From positions 1 through 5,652 of the forward strand of contig DATGZD010000063.1 in assembly GCA_035297385.1 (NCBI GenBank): a DNA stretch of 5,652 nt. The letters run 5' to 3'. The position numbers and the translations under genes are program-made. The DNA is from UBA11855 sp035297385. GTDB taxonomy: Archaea; Thermoproteota; Bathyarchaeia; Bathyarchaeales; Bathycorpusculaceae. Of this stretch, positions 1-5,120 are shown piece after piece. The notes under the pieces are model-generated. The model did not search any database. It was given only the letters and a program-made list of their open reading frames with translations, and was not told the origin of the DNA. Numbering within the stretch: position 1 is the first letter of the stretch; the number at the start of each line of letters is the position of its first letter.

Positions 1-1
1 A

Positions 2-1390
2 GGCGGTGTCTGTGTCTCATGGAAACGGAAGGGATATACCTTTGACTATGCGGTTCACAACGTTTTCGGGTTATCCACAAAGTCGGTTAAATCAGTATAC
101 AGTCAAGTTTGGCAAGAACTAGGCGCACTAAAAGGAATCAGCGTCCATGGCTTTAACGAGTTTGTTCAAATCGAAGATTCAAGCGGCAAAGTATTCACTG
201 TCTATTCTGACGTTGATAAACTTGAAGAACACATGAAAAACCTCTCACCCTCAGATAAAAAACTAATAGTTGAATTCACCAAGGCGATCCGTAAATTTCG
301 CGGGCGCGATGTGTTTGCTGCAATGTCTGGTGGTATAGGAACAAAACTGAAGATGCTACCGCTCATGAGCCTCCTATTGAAATACAGCAAAATCACTCTG
401 CAAGAGTACGCGCAAAGATTTTCTGACCCCTTCCTTCGTAAAGCGTTCCCCACCATACAATACGACATAGACGATGTTCCTGTGATCGTGCCAATAATTT
501 TTCTATCAATGCTAAGTGTCGGAGATGCGGGATGGCCAATCGGAGGATCTGCAGCGCTCTCAAAAAATATTGAGAAACGTTACCTTGAGCTTGGCGGCGA
601 AACATGTTATGATTCAAAAGTGGATAAAATTATCGTTAAAGATGACGTTGCAAAGGGGGTACAACTACAAGATGGATCAGAACACTTTGCGGATGTGGTG
701 ATTTCTGCAGCCGACGGGTACTCAACGATAGCCCATATGTTAAATGGAAAATACACTAATCAAACGATTCTCTCCTACTACAAATTATACCCCAAGACGC
801 AATATTTCGGACTTGAAATATGGTACGGCGTTAACAGAAGCTTTTCATCAGAACCTCATGCCATAGTGCTCTTCCTAGACGAGCCGATAAAAATAGAAGG
901 CAGAAAAAGAGACAGACTAGACATAGAAGTAATGAACTTCGATCAGCTATCATCACCATCGGGCAAAACTGTAATCAAAGTCAACTTTAATTCAGACTAC
1001 GACTATTGGAAAGAATTAGCTACAAATCAGGAAAAATATCAAACACAAAAACGGCTAACAGCAGACCTTGTTGCTGAAAGCTTGGAAAAACGTTTTCCAG
1101 GGTTCACAACACAAATCGAAGCCATAGATGTCGTAACACCAATTACAGTGGAGCACTGGACTGGCGGATACCGCGGTTTTGCCCAGCCGTGGCCAGCACC
1201 ACAAGAGCTCGCCAAAGAAATCAACAAGAATGGGGTTAGCAAGACGCTGCCTGGTCTGCAGAACTTTTACATGGTTGGACAATGGGCAGGAGGAACGTTT
1301 GGGCTTAGCACGGTTTGCCTAATGGGAAGAGACTTAATTCGGGATCTCTGTAGAAAAGACGGAAAGACTTTTGTGACGAGCAAACCTTAG
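2..1390 (+). CDS. FAD-dependent oxidoreductase, phytoene desaturase/carotenoid isomerase (CrtI/CrtH) type, 5' partial
   Basis: The reading frame is open from base 2 to the TAG at 1388-1390 (462 codons), so the gene starts left of the window; the ATG at 233 is internal. The N-terminal dinucleotide-binding GxGxxG motif is not included, and about 40 residues are probably missing against a usual ~500. The first visible residues, GGVCVSWKRKGYTFDYA, match the conserved GG..W...GY.FD region of CrtI-like flavoproteins. GWPIGGSAAL (window residues ~177-186), followed by LELGGE, is the family P-x-GG substrate-side motif. VISAAD (~233-238) is the second FAD-domain strand, and NFYMVGQWAGG (~421-431) is the C-terminal FAD-contacting motif. 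Family members desaturate or isomerise polyenes, or act on other hydrophobic substrates, using FAD. The substrate cannot be told here, and no carotenoid genes are adjacent. A soluble or peripheral membrane protein is expected. Confidence 0.9.
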   Translation, partial: GGVCVSWKRKGYTFDYAVHNVFGLSTKSVKSVYSQVWQELGALKGISVHGFNEFVQIEDSSGKVFTVYSDVDKLEEHMKNLSPSDKKLIVEFTKAIRKFRGRDVFAAMSGGIGTKLKMLPLMSLLLKYSKITLQEYAQRFSDPFLRKAFPTIQYDIDDVPVIVPIIFLSMLSVGDAGWPIGGSAALSKNIEKRYLELGGETCYDSKVDKIIVKDDVAKGVQLQDGSEHFADVVISAADGYSTIAHMLNGKYTNQTILSYYKLYPKTQYFGLEIWYGVNRSFSSEPHAIVLFLDEPIKIEGRKRDRLDIEVMNFDQLSSPSGKTVIKVNFNSDYDYWKELATNQEKYQTQKRLTADLVAESLEKRFPGFTTQIEAIDVVTPITVEHWTGGYRGFAQPWPAPQELAKEINKNGVSKTLPGLQNFYMVGQWAGGTFGLSTVCLMGRDLIRDLCRKDGKTFVTSKP

Positions 1391-1395
1391 TCTAT

Positions 1396-1560
1396 ATGAG
1401 CCTAGACATAAAGCAAAAGCAAAGATTGGCGCCGGGGGAAGAAATTCGAACAACAGACAAAGAAACAAAAGAAGTAGTAAAACACTATGATTTTCAACTT
1501 GTTGTACTAATACCAAACAGTAAACCGATTCATTTTGTGCTAAGCAACTCTTACAAATAG
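1396..1560 (+). CDS. Small unidentified protein, 54 aa
   Basis: An ATG five bases after the oxidoreductase stop opens a 54-codon frame ending at TAG 1558-1560. The product begins MSLDIKQKQRLAPGEE and ends VLIPNSKPIHFVLSNSYK. The N-terminal half is charged and Lys/Glu/Thr-rich. The C-terminal half has two hydrophobic beta-like strands (FQLVVLIP, IHFVLS). There is no membrane segment or signal peptide. The short gap suggests cotranscription with, and translational coupling to, the flavoprotein, because no clear ribosome-binding site precedes the ATG. I do not recognise the family. It could be a genuine small protein, or the start of a gene whose 3' part decayed into the non-coding stretch that follows. 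Composition and position favour coding over chance, but only moderately. Confidence 0.4.
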   Translation: MSLDIKQKQRLAPGEEIRTTDKETKEVVKHYDFQLVVLIPNSKPIHFVLSNSYK

Positions 1561-1640
1561 CTAATGCGAACACGTAGTCGCTGGGAGGTTTTACTGTAAC
1601 TAAAGTCCTAAAACTCTTGGAGAAGCCTCGGTTTCAAACT

Positions 1641-1699
1641 TTACTACGAGCATCATAGACCCTAAGAATACTCGTAGTAATAATCAACCATGTTGATTA
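1641..1699. repeat. Two adjacent inverted repeats (tandem hairpin element)
   Basis: TTACTACGAG at 1641-1650 has its perfect reverse complement CTCGTAGTAA at 1671-1680, with a 20-nt spacer. Directly abutting it, TAATCAAC at 1681-1688 pairs perfectly with GTTGATTA at 1692-1699 around a 3-nt loop. As RNA this would form a 10-bp stem with a large loop followed by an 8-bp tight hairpin. It lies beyond the 54-codon ORF and just past the 3' end of the minus-strand RibD_C remnant. It could be a transcription-end structure for either side, a regulatory or structured RNA, or the remains of a small mobile repeat. No poly-T tract follows it on the plus strand. The pairing is directly visible; the role is unknown. 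Confidence 0.5.
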
Positions 1700-1724
1700 C
1701 AAAAAATGAACATGTGATTTAACC

Positions 1725-2010
1725 TTAGCCTAAGTATGCTGCGTTTGATTCTTCTCTTTTTGACACAGCTATAAACGCTGGTAGCGCATTTTTCTTTCCA
1801 AAAGTTCCAGTCTTAATTTAGCCTTCTGCTTCATAAGTAGCCACAGTTACGTGTTTACGTGAAGCTTCCGTTTCAAGGAGTTGGATGGAACTGGTGTTGT
1901 AATGTCTCCAGGAAAACATTTGTCATTGCTTGGGTGACTGGAAGAATCTTTGGACGGAACTCATCAACAAGATCGTTTTTAAGTAGCGTGGTTAATAAGT
2001 TATCTAAGAA
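1725..2010 (-). pseudogene. Decayed C-terminal fragment of a dihydrofolate reductase/RibD_C-domain family gene
   Basis: Read on the minus strand, the first segment (2010 down to about 1912) encodes LLTTLLKNDLVDEFRPKILP. This matches the LLK.DLVDE.RL...PV core of RibD_C/DHFR-fold reductases. Near 1912 the frame changes by one base to PGDITTPVP, and near 1889 by another to LLETEASRKHVTVATYEAEG. An in-frame TAA follows at 1820-1818, and then the same frame continues IKTGTFGKKN and on to a final TAA at 1727-1725. The joined pieces reproduce the family end (LF.DG.TTPVPLQLLET...V...YE..GEIKTG.F) in the right order. The N-terminal NADPH-binding half is absent, since the SnoaL-like gene begins there. 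Two indels, one internal stop and the truncation mark it as dead, unless the indels are sequencing errors. The intact relative would be an NAD(P)H-dependent pteridine/flavin-pathway-like reductase. Family assignment is from motif memory. Confidence 0.7.
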
Positions 2011-2023
2011 TTAGTTTTCTTAG
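2004..2023. repeat. Short inverted repeat upstream of the SnoaL-like gene
   Basis: CTAAGAA (2004-2010) and TTCTTAG (2017-2023) are perfect reverse complements around a 6-nt loop. The repeat sits 8 nt upstream of the GAGGT ribosome-binding site at 2032-2036. It could be an operator or a small leader hairpin. Seven AT-rich base pairs are weak evidence on their own. Confidence 0.3.
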
Positions 2024-2031
2024 CATATTTT

Positions 2032-2046
2032 GAGGTAAATTCTATG
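2032..2046 (+). promoter_or_regulatory. Ribosome-binding site and apparent original start of the SnoaL-like gene
   Basis: GAGGT at 2032-2036 lies 7 nt before ATG 2044-2046. This is a better match and spacing than anything serving the downstream starts at 2067/2070. The ATG encodes MSVKENLS and then hits TGA at 2068-2070, which overlaps the ATG at 2070. MSVKEN resembles the usual N-terminus of this protein family, so this is probably the true start, now separated from the main frame by one missing base (see the CDS entry). Confidence 0.55.
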
Positions 2047-2069
2047 AGTGTAAAGGAGAACTTGAGTTG

Positions 2070-2486
2070 ATGAAAACCCTTGATGATGCGTGGAATGCAG
2101 GACCAAACAGTCCCCTTTGGGAAACTTTTAGAAAACGCCATAGAGAAGACGTTAAAGTATATTGGCCAGCACAGCCGCGCCCAACAGCAGGACGAGATGC
2201 ACACGACATCGAAGCAACAGAATCCTTCAAAACCTTCGACAACAAACTCATAAACAACCCATACCAAATCATGTTTGGCTCTGGAAACTATACATGCACA
2301 GTTGCAGATTGGACCGTAACCATGAAAGGACCAATGAAGGGACCAGATGGAAAAATGATTCCGCCGACCGGGAAAACAGCAAAACTTGAATTCTGCACAG
2401 TTGCAACTTGGAAAGATGGCGAAATTGTAGAAGAACGCCTATTCTACGACGTAATCGGTTTCATGCAACAACTTGGTCTGAGCTAA
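2070..2486 (+). CDS. SnoaL-like / nuclear transport factor 2 (NTF2)-fold family protein, N-terminus frameshifted
   Basis: The intact frame runs from ATG 2070 (or TTG 2067) to TAA 2484-2486, giving 138 aa. Sequence features are typical of the SnoaL-like polyketide/ester-cyclase branch of the NTF2 superfamily: MKTLDDAW helix at residues 1-8, VYWPAQPRPTAGRDAH at ~30-45, a strand with YTCTVADWT at ~74-82, MKGPMKGPDGKMIPPT at ~85-100, and the C-terminal FCTVATWKDGEIVEERLFYD (108-127). The fold is a small cone-shaped alpha+beta barrel that binds a hydrophobic ligand; many members have no known reaction. Family members usually begin MSxxENLELMKTLDDAW. Here MSVKEN is encoded from ATG 2044 one frame away, and one extra base near 2062-2063 would restore MSVKENxELMKTL. 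The present gene must either initiate internally (GGAG at 2055-2058) or be slightly truncated. It stands alone, with pirin about 110 nt downstream. Confidence 0.85.
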   Translation: MKTLDDAWNAGPNSPLWETFRKRHREDVKVYWPAQPRPTAGRDAHDIEATESFKTFDNKLINNPYQIMFGSGNYTCTVADWTVTMKGPMKGPDGKMIPPTGKTAKLEFCTVATWKDGEIVEERLFYDVIGFMQQLGLS

Positions 2487-2554
2487 TAAGGTTACTGACT
2501 TGAAGCAGCACGCTAACCAAAAGAACTAAAATCAATTAATCAACTTCTTTTTGT

Positions 2555-2562
2555 CATAAAAT
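2555..2562 (+). promoter_or_regulatory. Possible TATA box for pirin-thioredoxin
   Basis: CATAAAAT lies about 40 nt before the TTG start at 2598. A start of transcription about 26 nt downstream (~2584) would give a short leader containing part or all of the GAGGT site at 2587-2591. A T5 run (2548-2552) immediately upstream may end the SnoaL-like transcript. The motif is weak in an AT-rich spacer. Confidence 0.3.
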
Positions 2563-2597
2563 CATCTTCATCTTAGTGTGTACGTTGAGGTTTAAGT

Positions 2598-3467
2598 TTG
2601 GAGCGAAAAATCCAGAGAATTTTGAACCGCAGAACGACTGTTGAAGGTGCCGGAGTTAAACTAAAAAGAGTTCTGGGAAACGATGATAACTCAACCCTTG
2701 ATCCGTTCTTGCTTTTGGATCATTTTGGTTCTGATAAGCCAGAAGACTACATCTTAGGTTTTCCCTGGCATCCTCACAGGGGAATGGAAACGGTCACTTA
2801 CATGTGGACAGGCGAAGTTGTGCATGGTGACAGCATAGGCAACAAAGGCGTCATAAAATCTGGCGATGTACAATGGATGACAGCAGGTTCAGGCATTATT
2901 CATCAGGAAATGCCCCAAAAATATGACGGTTTAATGCAGGGATTTCAGCTTTGGGTTAATTTACCAGCAGCTAAGAAGATGGTGACCCCTAAATATCGAG
3001 GAATAGACGACAAACAAATCCCAATTATCCGGAAAGATGGCGCCAAGATAAAGTTAATAGCTGGAAAAGTAGATAGAACTATTGGACCTGTACAGGATTT
3101 AGCAATTGATATCGAATATTTTGACGTAGAACTCTCTGTTGGAAAATCGTTCGTGCATTTAGTTCCTAAAAATAACACAGTGTTTAGTTATGTTGTTGAA
3201 GGTTTAATTGAGATTGCTGGAAAACAAGTTATGGAGGGGCAGTGTACAGTTCTTGGGGAAGGCAACAATGTCACGATAACCGCAGCTAAACGCAGTCGTC
3301 TTCTCTTTGTTTCTGGGGCGCCTTTAGGTGAACCTGTAGCTTGGAGAGGACCTATCGTTATGAACACTGAAGAAGAATTAGACGAGGCTTTCAGAGAGTT
3401 GCGGTTAGGAACTTTTATCAAGACAAAGAATGTCTTAGATCCTAAGCAGAGAATCGATGTGTTGTAG
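2598..3467 (+). CDS. Pirin family protein
   Basis: This 289-aa bicupin is of normal pirin length. It starts at TTG 2598, chosen because GAGGT (2587-2591) is 6 nt upstream and MERKIQRI fits the family N-terminus. The N-terminal pirin domain has LDPFLLLDHFG (34-44), GFPWHPHRGMETVTYM (54-69) and GDVQWMTAGSGIIHQEMP (89-106). The four metal ligands of human pirin (H56, H58, H101, E103) correspond to H58, H60, H102 and E104, so a mononuclear Fe(II) (or other metal) site should be intact. The C-terminal pirin_C cupin spans roughly 175-285. Characterised pirins are a redox-sensing transcription cofactor in human and quercetin 2,3-dioxygenase-like in E. coli YhhW; which activity applies here is unknown. 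A cytoplasmic location is expected. The stop codon abuts the thioredoxin-like start with no gap, so the two are one operon. Confidence 0.95.
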   Translation: MERKIQRILNRRTTVEGAGVKLKRVLGNDDNSTLDPFLLLDHFGSDKPEDYILGFPWHPHRGMETVTYMWTGEVVHGDSIGNKGVIKSGDVQWMTAGSGIIHQEMPQKYDGLMQGFQLWVNLPAAKKMVTPKYRGIDDKQIPIIRKDGAKIKLIAGKVDRTIGPVQDLAIDIEYFDVELSVGKSFVHLVPKNNTVFSYVVEGLIEIAGKQVMEGQCTVLGEGNNVTITAAKRSRLLFVSGAPLGEPVAWRGPIVMNTEEELDEAFRELRLGTFIKTKNVLDPKQRIDVL

Positions 3468-3803
3468 ATGAGTGCAAGAAAAAAAGGAACAAATAGAAGA
3501 ATGAAAAGCACCTTTCACGATAAGGTAGATAGCAAAGATAGAGCCATTGTTTTGTTTTATGCGACATGGTGCCCTTTTTCCCAAGCATTCTTACCGGTTT
3601 TTACAGAGTACTCGAAGAGTAACCCAAACGAATGCCTAAGCGTAATTGTAGATGAGGCGCCAGATATCTGCGAAGAATATGATATAGAATACTACCCAAC
3701 CTTAATCATGTTCAAAAAAGGAAAAGTTCACAAACGTCTAGATGCAGAGCCACATGTAGGCTTAAACAAAAAACAGCTAAAGGACTTCACCGGAAAAGAG
3801 TAA
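3468..3803 (+). CDS. Thioredoxin-fold protein with CPFS (monothiol) active site
   Basis: This 111-aa protein starts at ATG 3468 directly after the pirin TAG. The ATG at 3501 (M12) is an alternative start, since residues 1-12 are a basic tail outside the fold. Thioredoxin landmarks are present: IVLFYATWCPFS (27-38) on the first strand and helix, a second strand LSVIVDEAP (57-65), ICEEYDIEYYPTLIMFKKGK (67-86) with the cis-proline at P77, and a closing helix. The usual CxxC is C35-P-F-S38: the resolving cysteine is serine (TCC, one base from TGC). C56 and C68 remain and could act as alternative partners. CxxS thioredoxin-fold proteins typically work as monothiol oxidoreductases, isomerases or glutathione/thiol-trapping proteins rather than dithiol reductants. 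There is no signal peptide, so it is cytoplasmic. Coupling to pirin suggests a shared redox-related role (inference). Confidence 0.88.
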   Translation: MSARKKGTNRRMKSTFHDKVDSKDRAIVLFYATWCPFSQAFLPVFTEYSKSNPNECLSVIVDEAPDICEEYDIEYYPTLIMFKKGKVHKRLDAEPHVGLNKKQLKDFTGKE

Positions 3804-3940
3804 GAGCCTCAAGCGTACACAGGATTTGTTGCGCATTAGATTACAAATTTTAGGTTGATTTCAGCAAGAAGGTTTCAAAATTGTTTTGTGCAGGTTAGGC
3901 GGGATTTGTTCAATACCGATACAAGCCTTTAGTATTATAG

Positions 3941-4234
3941 CTATGGTCGACTTACCTTTGAGTAATATCGTTCTCCATTCTTCTCAGCAGCTCTAAGGTT
4001 GCCGACTGCATACTGTGCTTGAATAACAGCTTCAACATAAGCCATATCCAATACTTGACTTGAAGAAGTATTCGATTCCTTTTGTAGGTGTGGTCTATGA
4101 ACAGAGCTTTCTAAAATCAGCTTACTTATTTCTTGATAGGAATAAAATTCTCCGCTTTTCATTTTCTTTAGAAACAGTTTACAACCTAAATCATATATTT
4201 CATCCATGTCTTTTGCTTCGAGAGGCATTGGCAT
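3941..4234 (-). CDS. Unidentified 97-aa protein, minus strand
   Basis: ATG at 4234-4232 opens a 97-codon frame ending at TAG 3943-3941, convergent with the thioredoxin-like gene (137-nt gap, in which I see nothing else). The product has a helical N-terminal half, MDEIYDLGCKLFLKKMKSGE (10-29), then YSYQEISKLILES (31-43) with the feel of a helix-turn-helix recognition segment. A polar Ser/Asn-rich linker (~52-60) follows, and then VLDMAYVEAVIQAQYAVGNL (61-80) and EKNGERYYSKV (84-94). There are no membrane segments or signal peptide. Codon choice is consistent with real coding. M3 (4228-4226) and M10 (4207-4205) are alternative starts. No ribosome-binding site precedes ATG 4234, but a TATA-like element ~29 nt upstream suggests a leaderless transcript. 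I do not recognise the family. Confidence 0.5.
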   Translation of the reverse strand: MPMPLEAKDMDEIYDLGCKLFLKKMKSGEFYSYQEISKLILESSVHRPHLQKESNTSSSQVLDMAYVEAVIQAQYAVGNLRAAEKNGERYYSKVSRP

Positions 4235-4258
4235 TCACGCAATGGTAGGGATTGTTAG

Positions 4259-4267
4259 TATTTTAAA
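4259..4267 (-). promoter_or_regulatory. Possible leaderless promoter for the minus-strand 97-aa gene
   Basis: On the minus strand TTTAAAATA is preceded by purine-rich AAGA (BRE-like) and centred about 29 nt before ATG 4234. That is the spacing expected when transcription starts at or within a few bases of the start codon, a common arrangement in archaea. It overlaps the upstream end of the VOC-like remnant, so the match could be fortuitous. Confidence 0.35.
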
Positions 4268-4269
4268 TC

Positions 4270-4418
4270 TTGCCTGATAGTGAACAACTGAATTCTTTCG
4301 CGCTGCAAAATAAAGAGGTTATTCGAGTCCAGAGGATACATCATATAGCATCTTCGCAGCCTTCATTGACCTCTACGGAAATCCCTACAACATCGTCAAA
4401 CGGAAAGCTAAGCCTTGA
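4270..4418 (+). pseudogene. Probable remnant of a glyoxalase/VOC-family gene (C-terminal part)
   Basis: From 4270 one frame reads PDSEQLNSFALQNKEVI, like the helix before the last repeat of VOC proteins (...L...GV...). At about 4321-4326 the frame must shift by one to continue SSPEDTSYSIFAAFIDLYGN, then PYNIVKRKAKP and TGA at 4416-4418. The second part fits the VOC C-terminal pattern P.d..yGi.AAF.DP.GN.y.iv. The coding-like segment has C-ending codons (TTC, GAC, CTC, TAC, AAC, ATC, GTC) like the intact genes. There is no start codon, an in-frame TAA sits at 4264-4266, and the N-terminal half is missing. Intact VOC proteins are metal-dependent lyases, dioxygenases or resistance proteins. Family assignment is tentative and rests on a short pattern. 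Further coding-like scraps (e.g. KLVDAAHANGFYA ending at 4522) lie between this and the next gene. Confidence 0.35.
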
Positions 4419-4551
4419 AAAAGTCATCTCAATGCACTACAGATTGAAGACTATGGTGCTTTAGAAATTTCATGGTGCAGAAACTAGTTGATGCCGCACA
4501 CGCAAATGGTTTTTATGCCTAGAACGTATTAGTTAGGGTAGGTGTTTTTGT

Positions 4552-4833
4552 ATGGTTGAAGATTTTGAACAAGAGGATTGGGACATGCTTGACCCATCAG
4601 CCAAAAGACTTCTTGTAGCACTTTCTGAATTTGATAAAGGTCTATTGGTACAAGTGGACATAATACACAAAAAGACAGGTTTGATGCCTGAAGCCCTAAA
4701 CGATGCAGTAAGACACCTGTCAAAATCCAAACTCATCGACATACCTGACCCATCAAAAAGATATGGACCCTACGATTTCTACGCTGTCGAAATAACCGAC
4801 CTCGGACGGCAAGTACTCGAGAAATTCAGGTAG
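4552..4833 (+). CDS. Winged helix-turn-helix DNA-binding protein (93 aa)
   Basis: ATG 4552 is preceded by AGGTG (4540-4544) at 7-nt spacing, and TAG ends the gene at 4831-4833. The protein is essentially one winged-helix domain: helix 1 SAKRLLVALSEFDKG (16-30), helix 2 QVDIIHKKTGL (34-44), recognition helix MPEALNDAVRHLSKSKLIDI (45-64). The wing is a beta-hairpin carrying DPSKRYGPYDFYAVEITDLG (66-85), and a short C-terminal helix RQVLEKFR follows. The layout resembles MarR/PadR/ArsR-like archaeal regulators in which the domain is the whole protein. The N-terminus (EDFEQEDWD) is strongly acidic. No ligand or metal motif is visible. It is probably a dimeric transcription factor; its targets are unknown. 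The gene appears monocistronic, followed by a T-rich terminator-like stretch. Confidence 0.8.
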   Translation: MVEDFEQEDWDMLDPSAKRLLVALSEFDKGLLVQVDIIHKKTGLMPEALNDAVRHLSKSKLIDIPDPSKRYGPYDFYAVEITDLGRQVLEKFR

Positions 4834-4859
4834 AACTAACTTCAGCTTTTAAGAATCTG

Positions 4860-4880
4860 TTTTTAATTTCTTTAAATTTT
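4860..4880 (+). terminator. T-rich archaeal-type terminator
   Basis: A T5 run (4860-4864) is followed by further T-rich blocks ending in T4 at 4877-4880, starting about 26 nt after the winged-helix gene stop. Archaeal polymerase can terminate on such oligo-T tracts without a hairpin. No stem precedes it. Confidence 0.45.
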
Positions 4881-5067
4881 AGAAGGGTTCACCTAAGCGG
4901 GCTCCTAAGTGCGGACGTTACTCATTTGATACGAGACTCCTCTTCATCGTCGGGTTGATAACATATAGGGACAACGGGATATTGACCTAAAGTAAATTTT
5001 CAAGTTTTTTCGATTCATCAGATTAATAGTTGACGAAGGATAGTGTCAAATTGTCACAAAGTTCATC

Positions 5068-5076
5068 TTTATATAA
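5068..5076 (+). promoter_or_regulatory. Archaeal TATA box for the downstream peptidase-like gene
   Basis: TTTATATAA closely matches the archaeal TATA consensus. A transcription start is expected near 5097-5100, giving a leader of ~20-25 nt that contains the AAGGGAGG ribosome-binding site (5107-5114) before ATG 5121. TTGAC (5030-5034) and GTCAA (5045-5049) form a short inverted repeat just upstream of the promoter, and TGTCA occurs twice (5044-5048, 5052-5056). These are possible activator or repressor contacts, but only five bases each. Confidence 0.6.
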
Positions 5077-5120
5077 CTATTTTACTTTATGATAGGGTTA
5101 GCGCTAAAGGGAGGCTTTTT

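Noticed and set aside
233..1390. Treating ATG 233 as the start of the flavoprotein gene
   Set aside because: The frame is open to the window's left edge, and the upstream residues carry the family GG..W...GY.FD motif, so ATG 233 is internal.
2004..2272. Minus-strand open frames opposite the SnoaL-like gene
   Set aside because: Their products are low-quality (Cys/Phe/Val-rich), and they overlap a plus-strand gene with clear family motifs.
3188..3511. Long minus-strand frame opposite pirin
   Set aside because: It lies across the pirin and thioredoxin coding sequence and encodes a Leu/Ser/Thr-rich shadow product with no recognisable motif.
3804..3940. Possible RNA gene or extension of the thioredoxin-like protein
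   Set aside because: In-frame continuation past the TAA gives only 11 residues before another stop. No tRNA-like arms or convincing hairpin are seen.
4060..4248. Plus-strand 62-codon frame opposite the 97-aa gene
   Set aside because: Its product is Phe/Leu/Ser-rich and typical of an antisense shadow; the minus strand has the better codon pattern and a promoter-like element.
4892..4909. CCTAAG direct repeats in the spacer after the winged-helix gene
   Set aside because: There are two six-base copies 12 nt apart with no further copies or symmetry, which is within chance expectation.
4922..5000. Minus-strand fragment reading QYPVVPICYQPDDEEESRIK before a stop
   Set aside because: It looks coding-like, but it is about 23 codons, has no start, and adjoins only a short possible continuation in another frame. 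It is too short to assign as a gene remnant.
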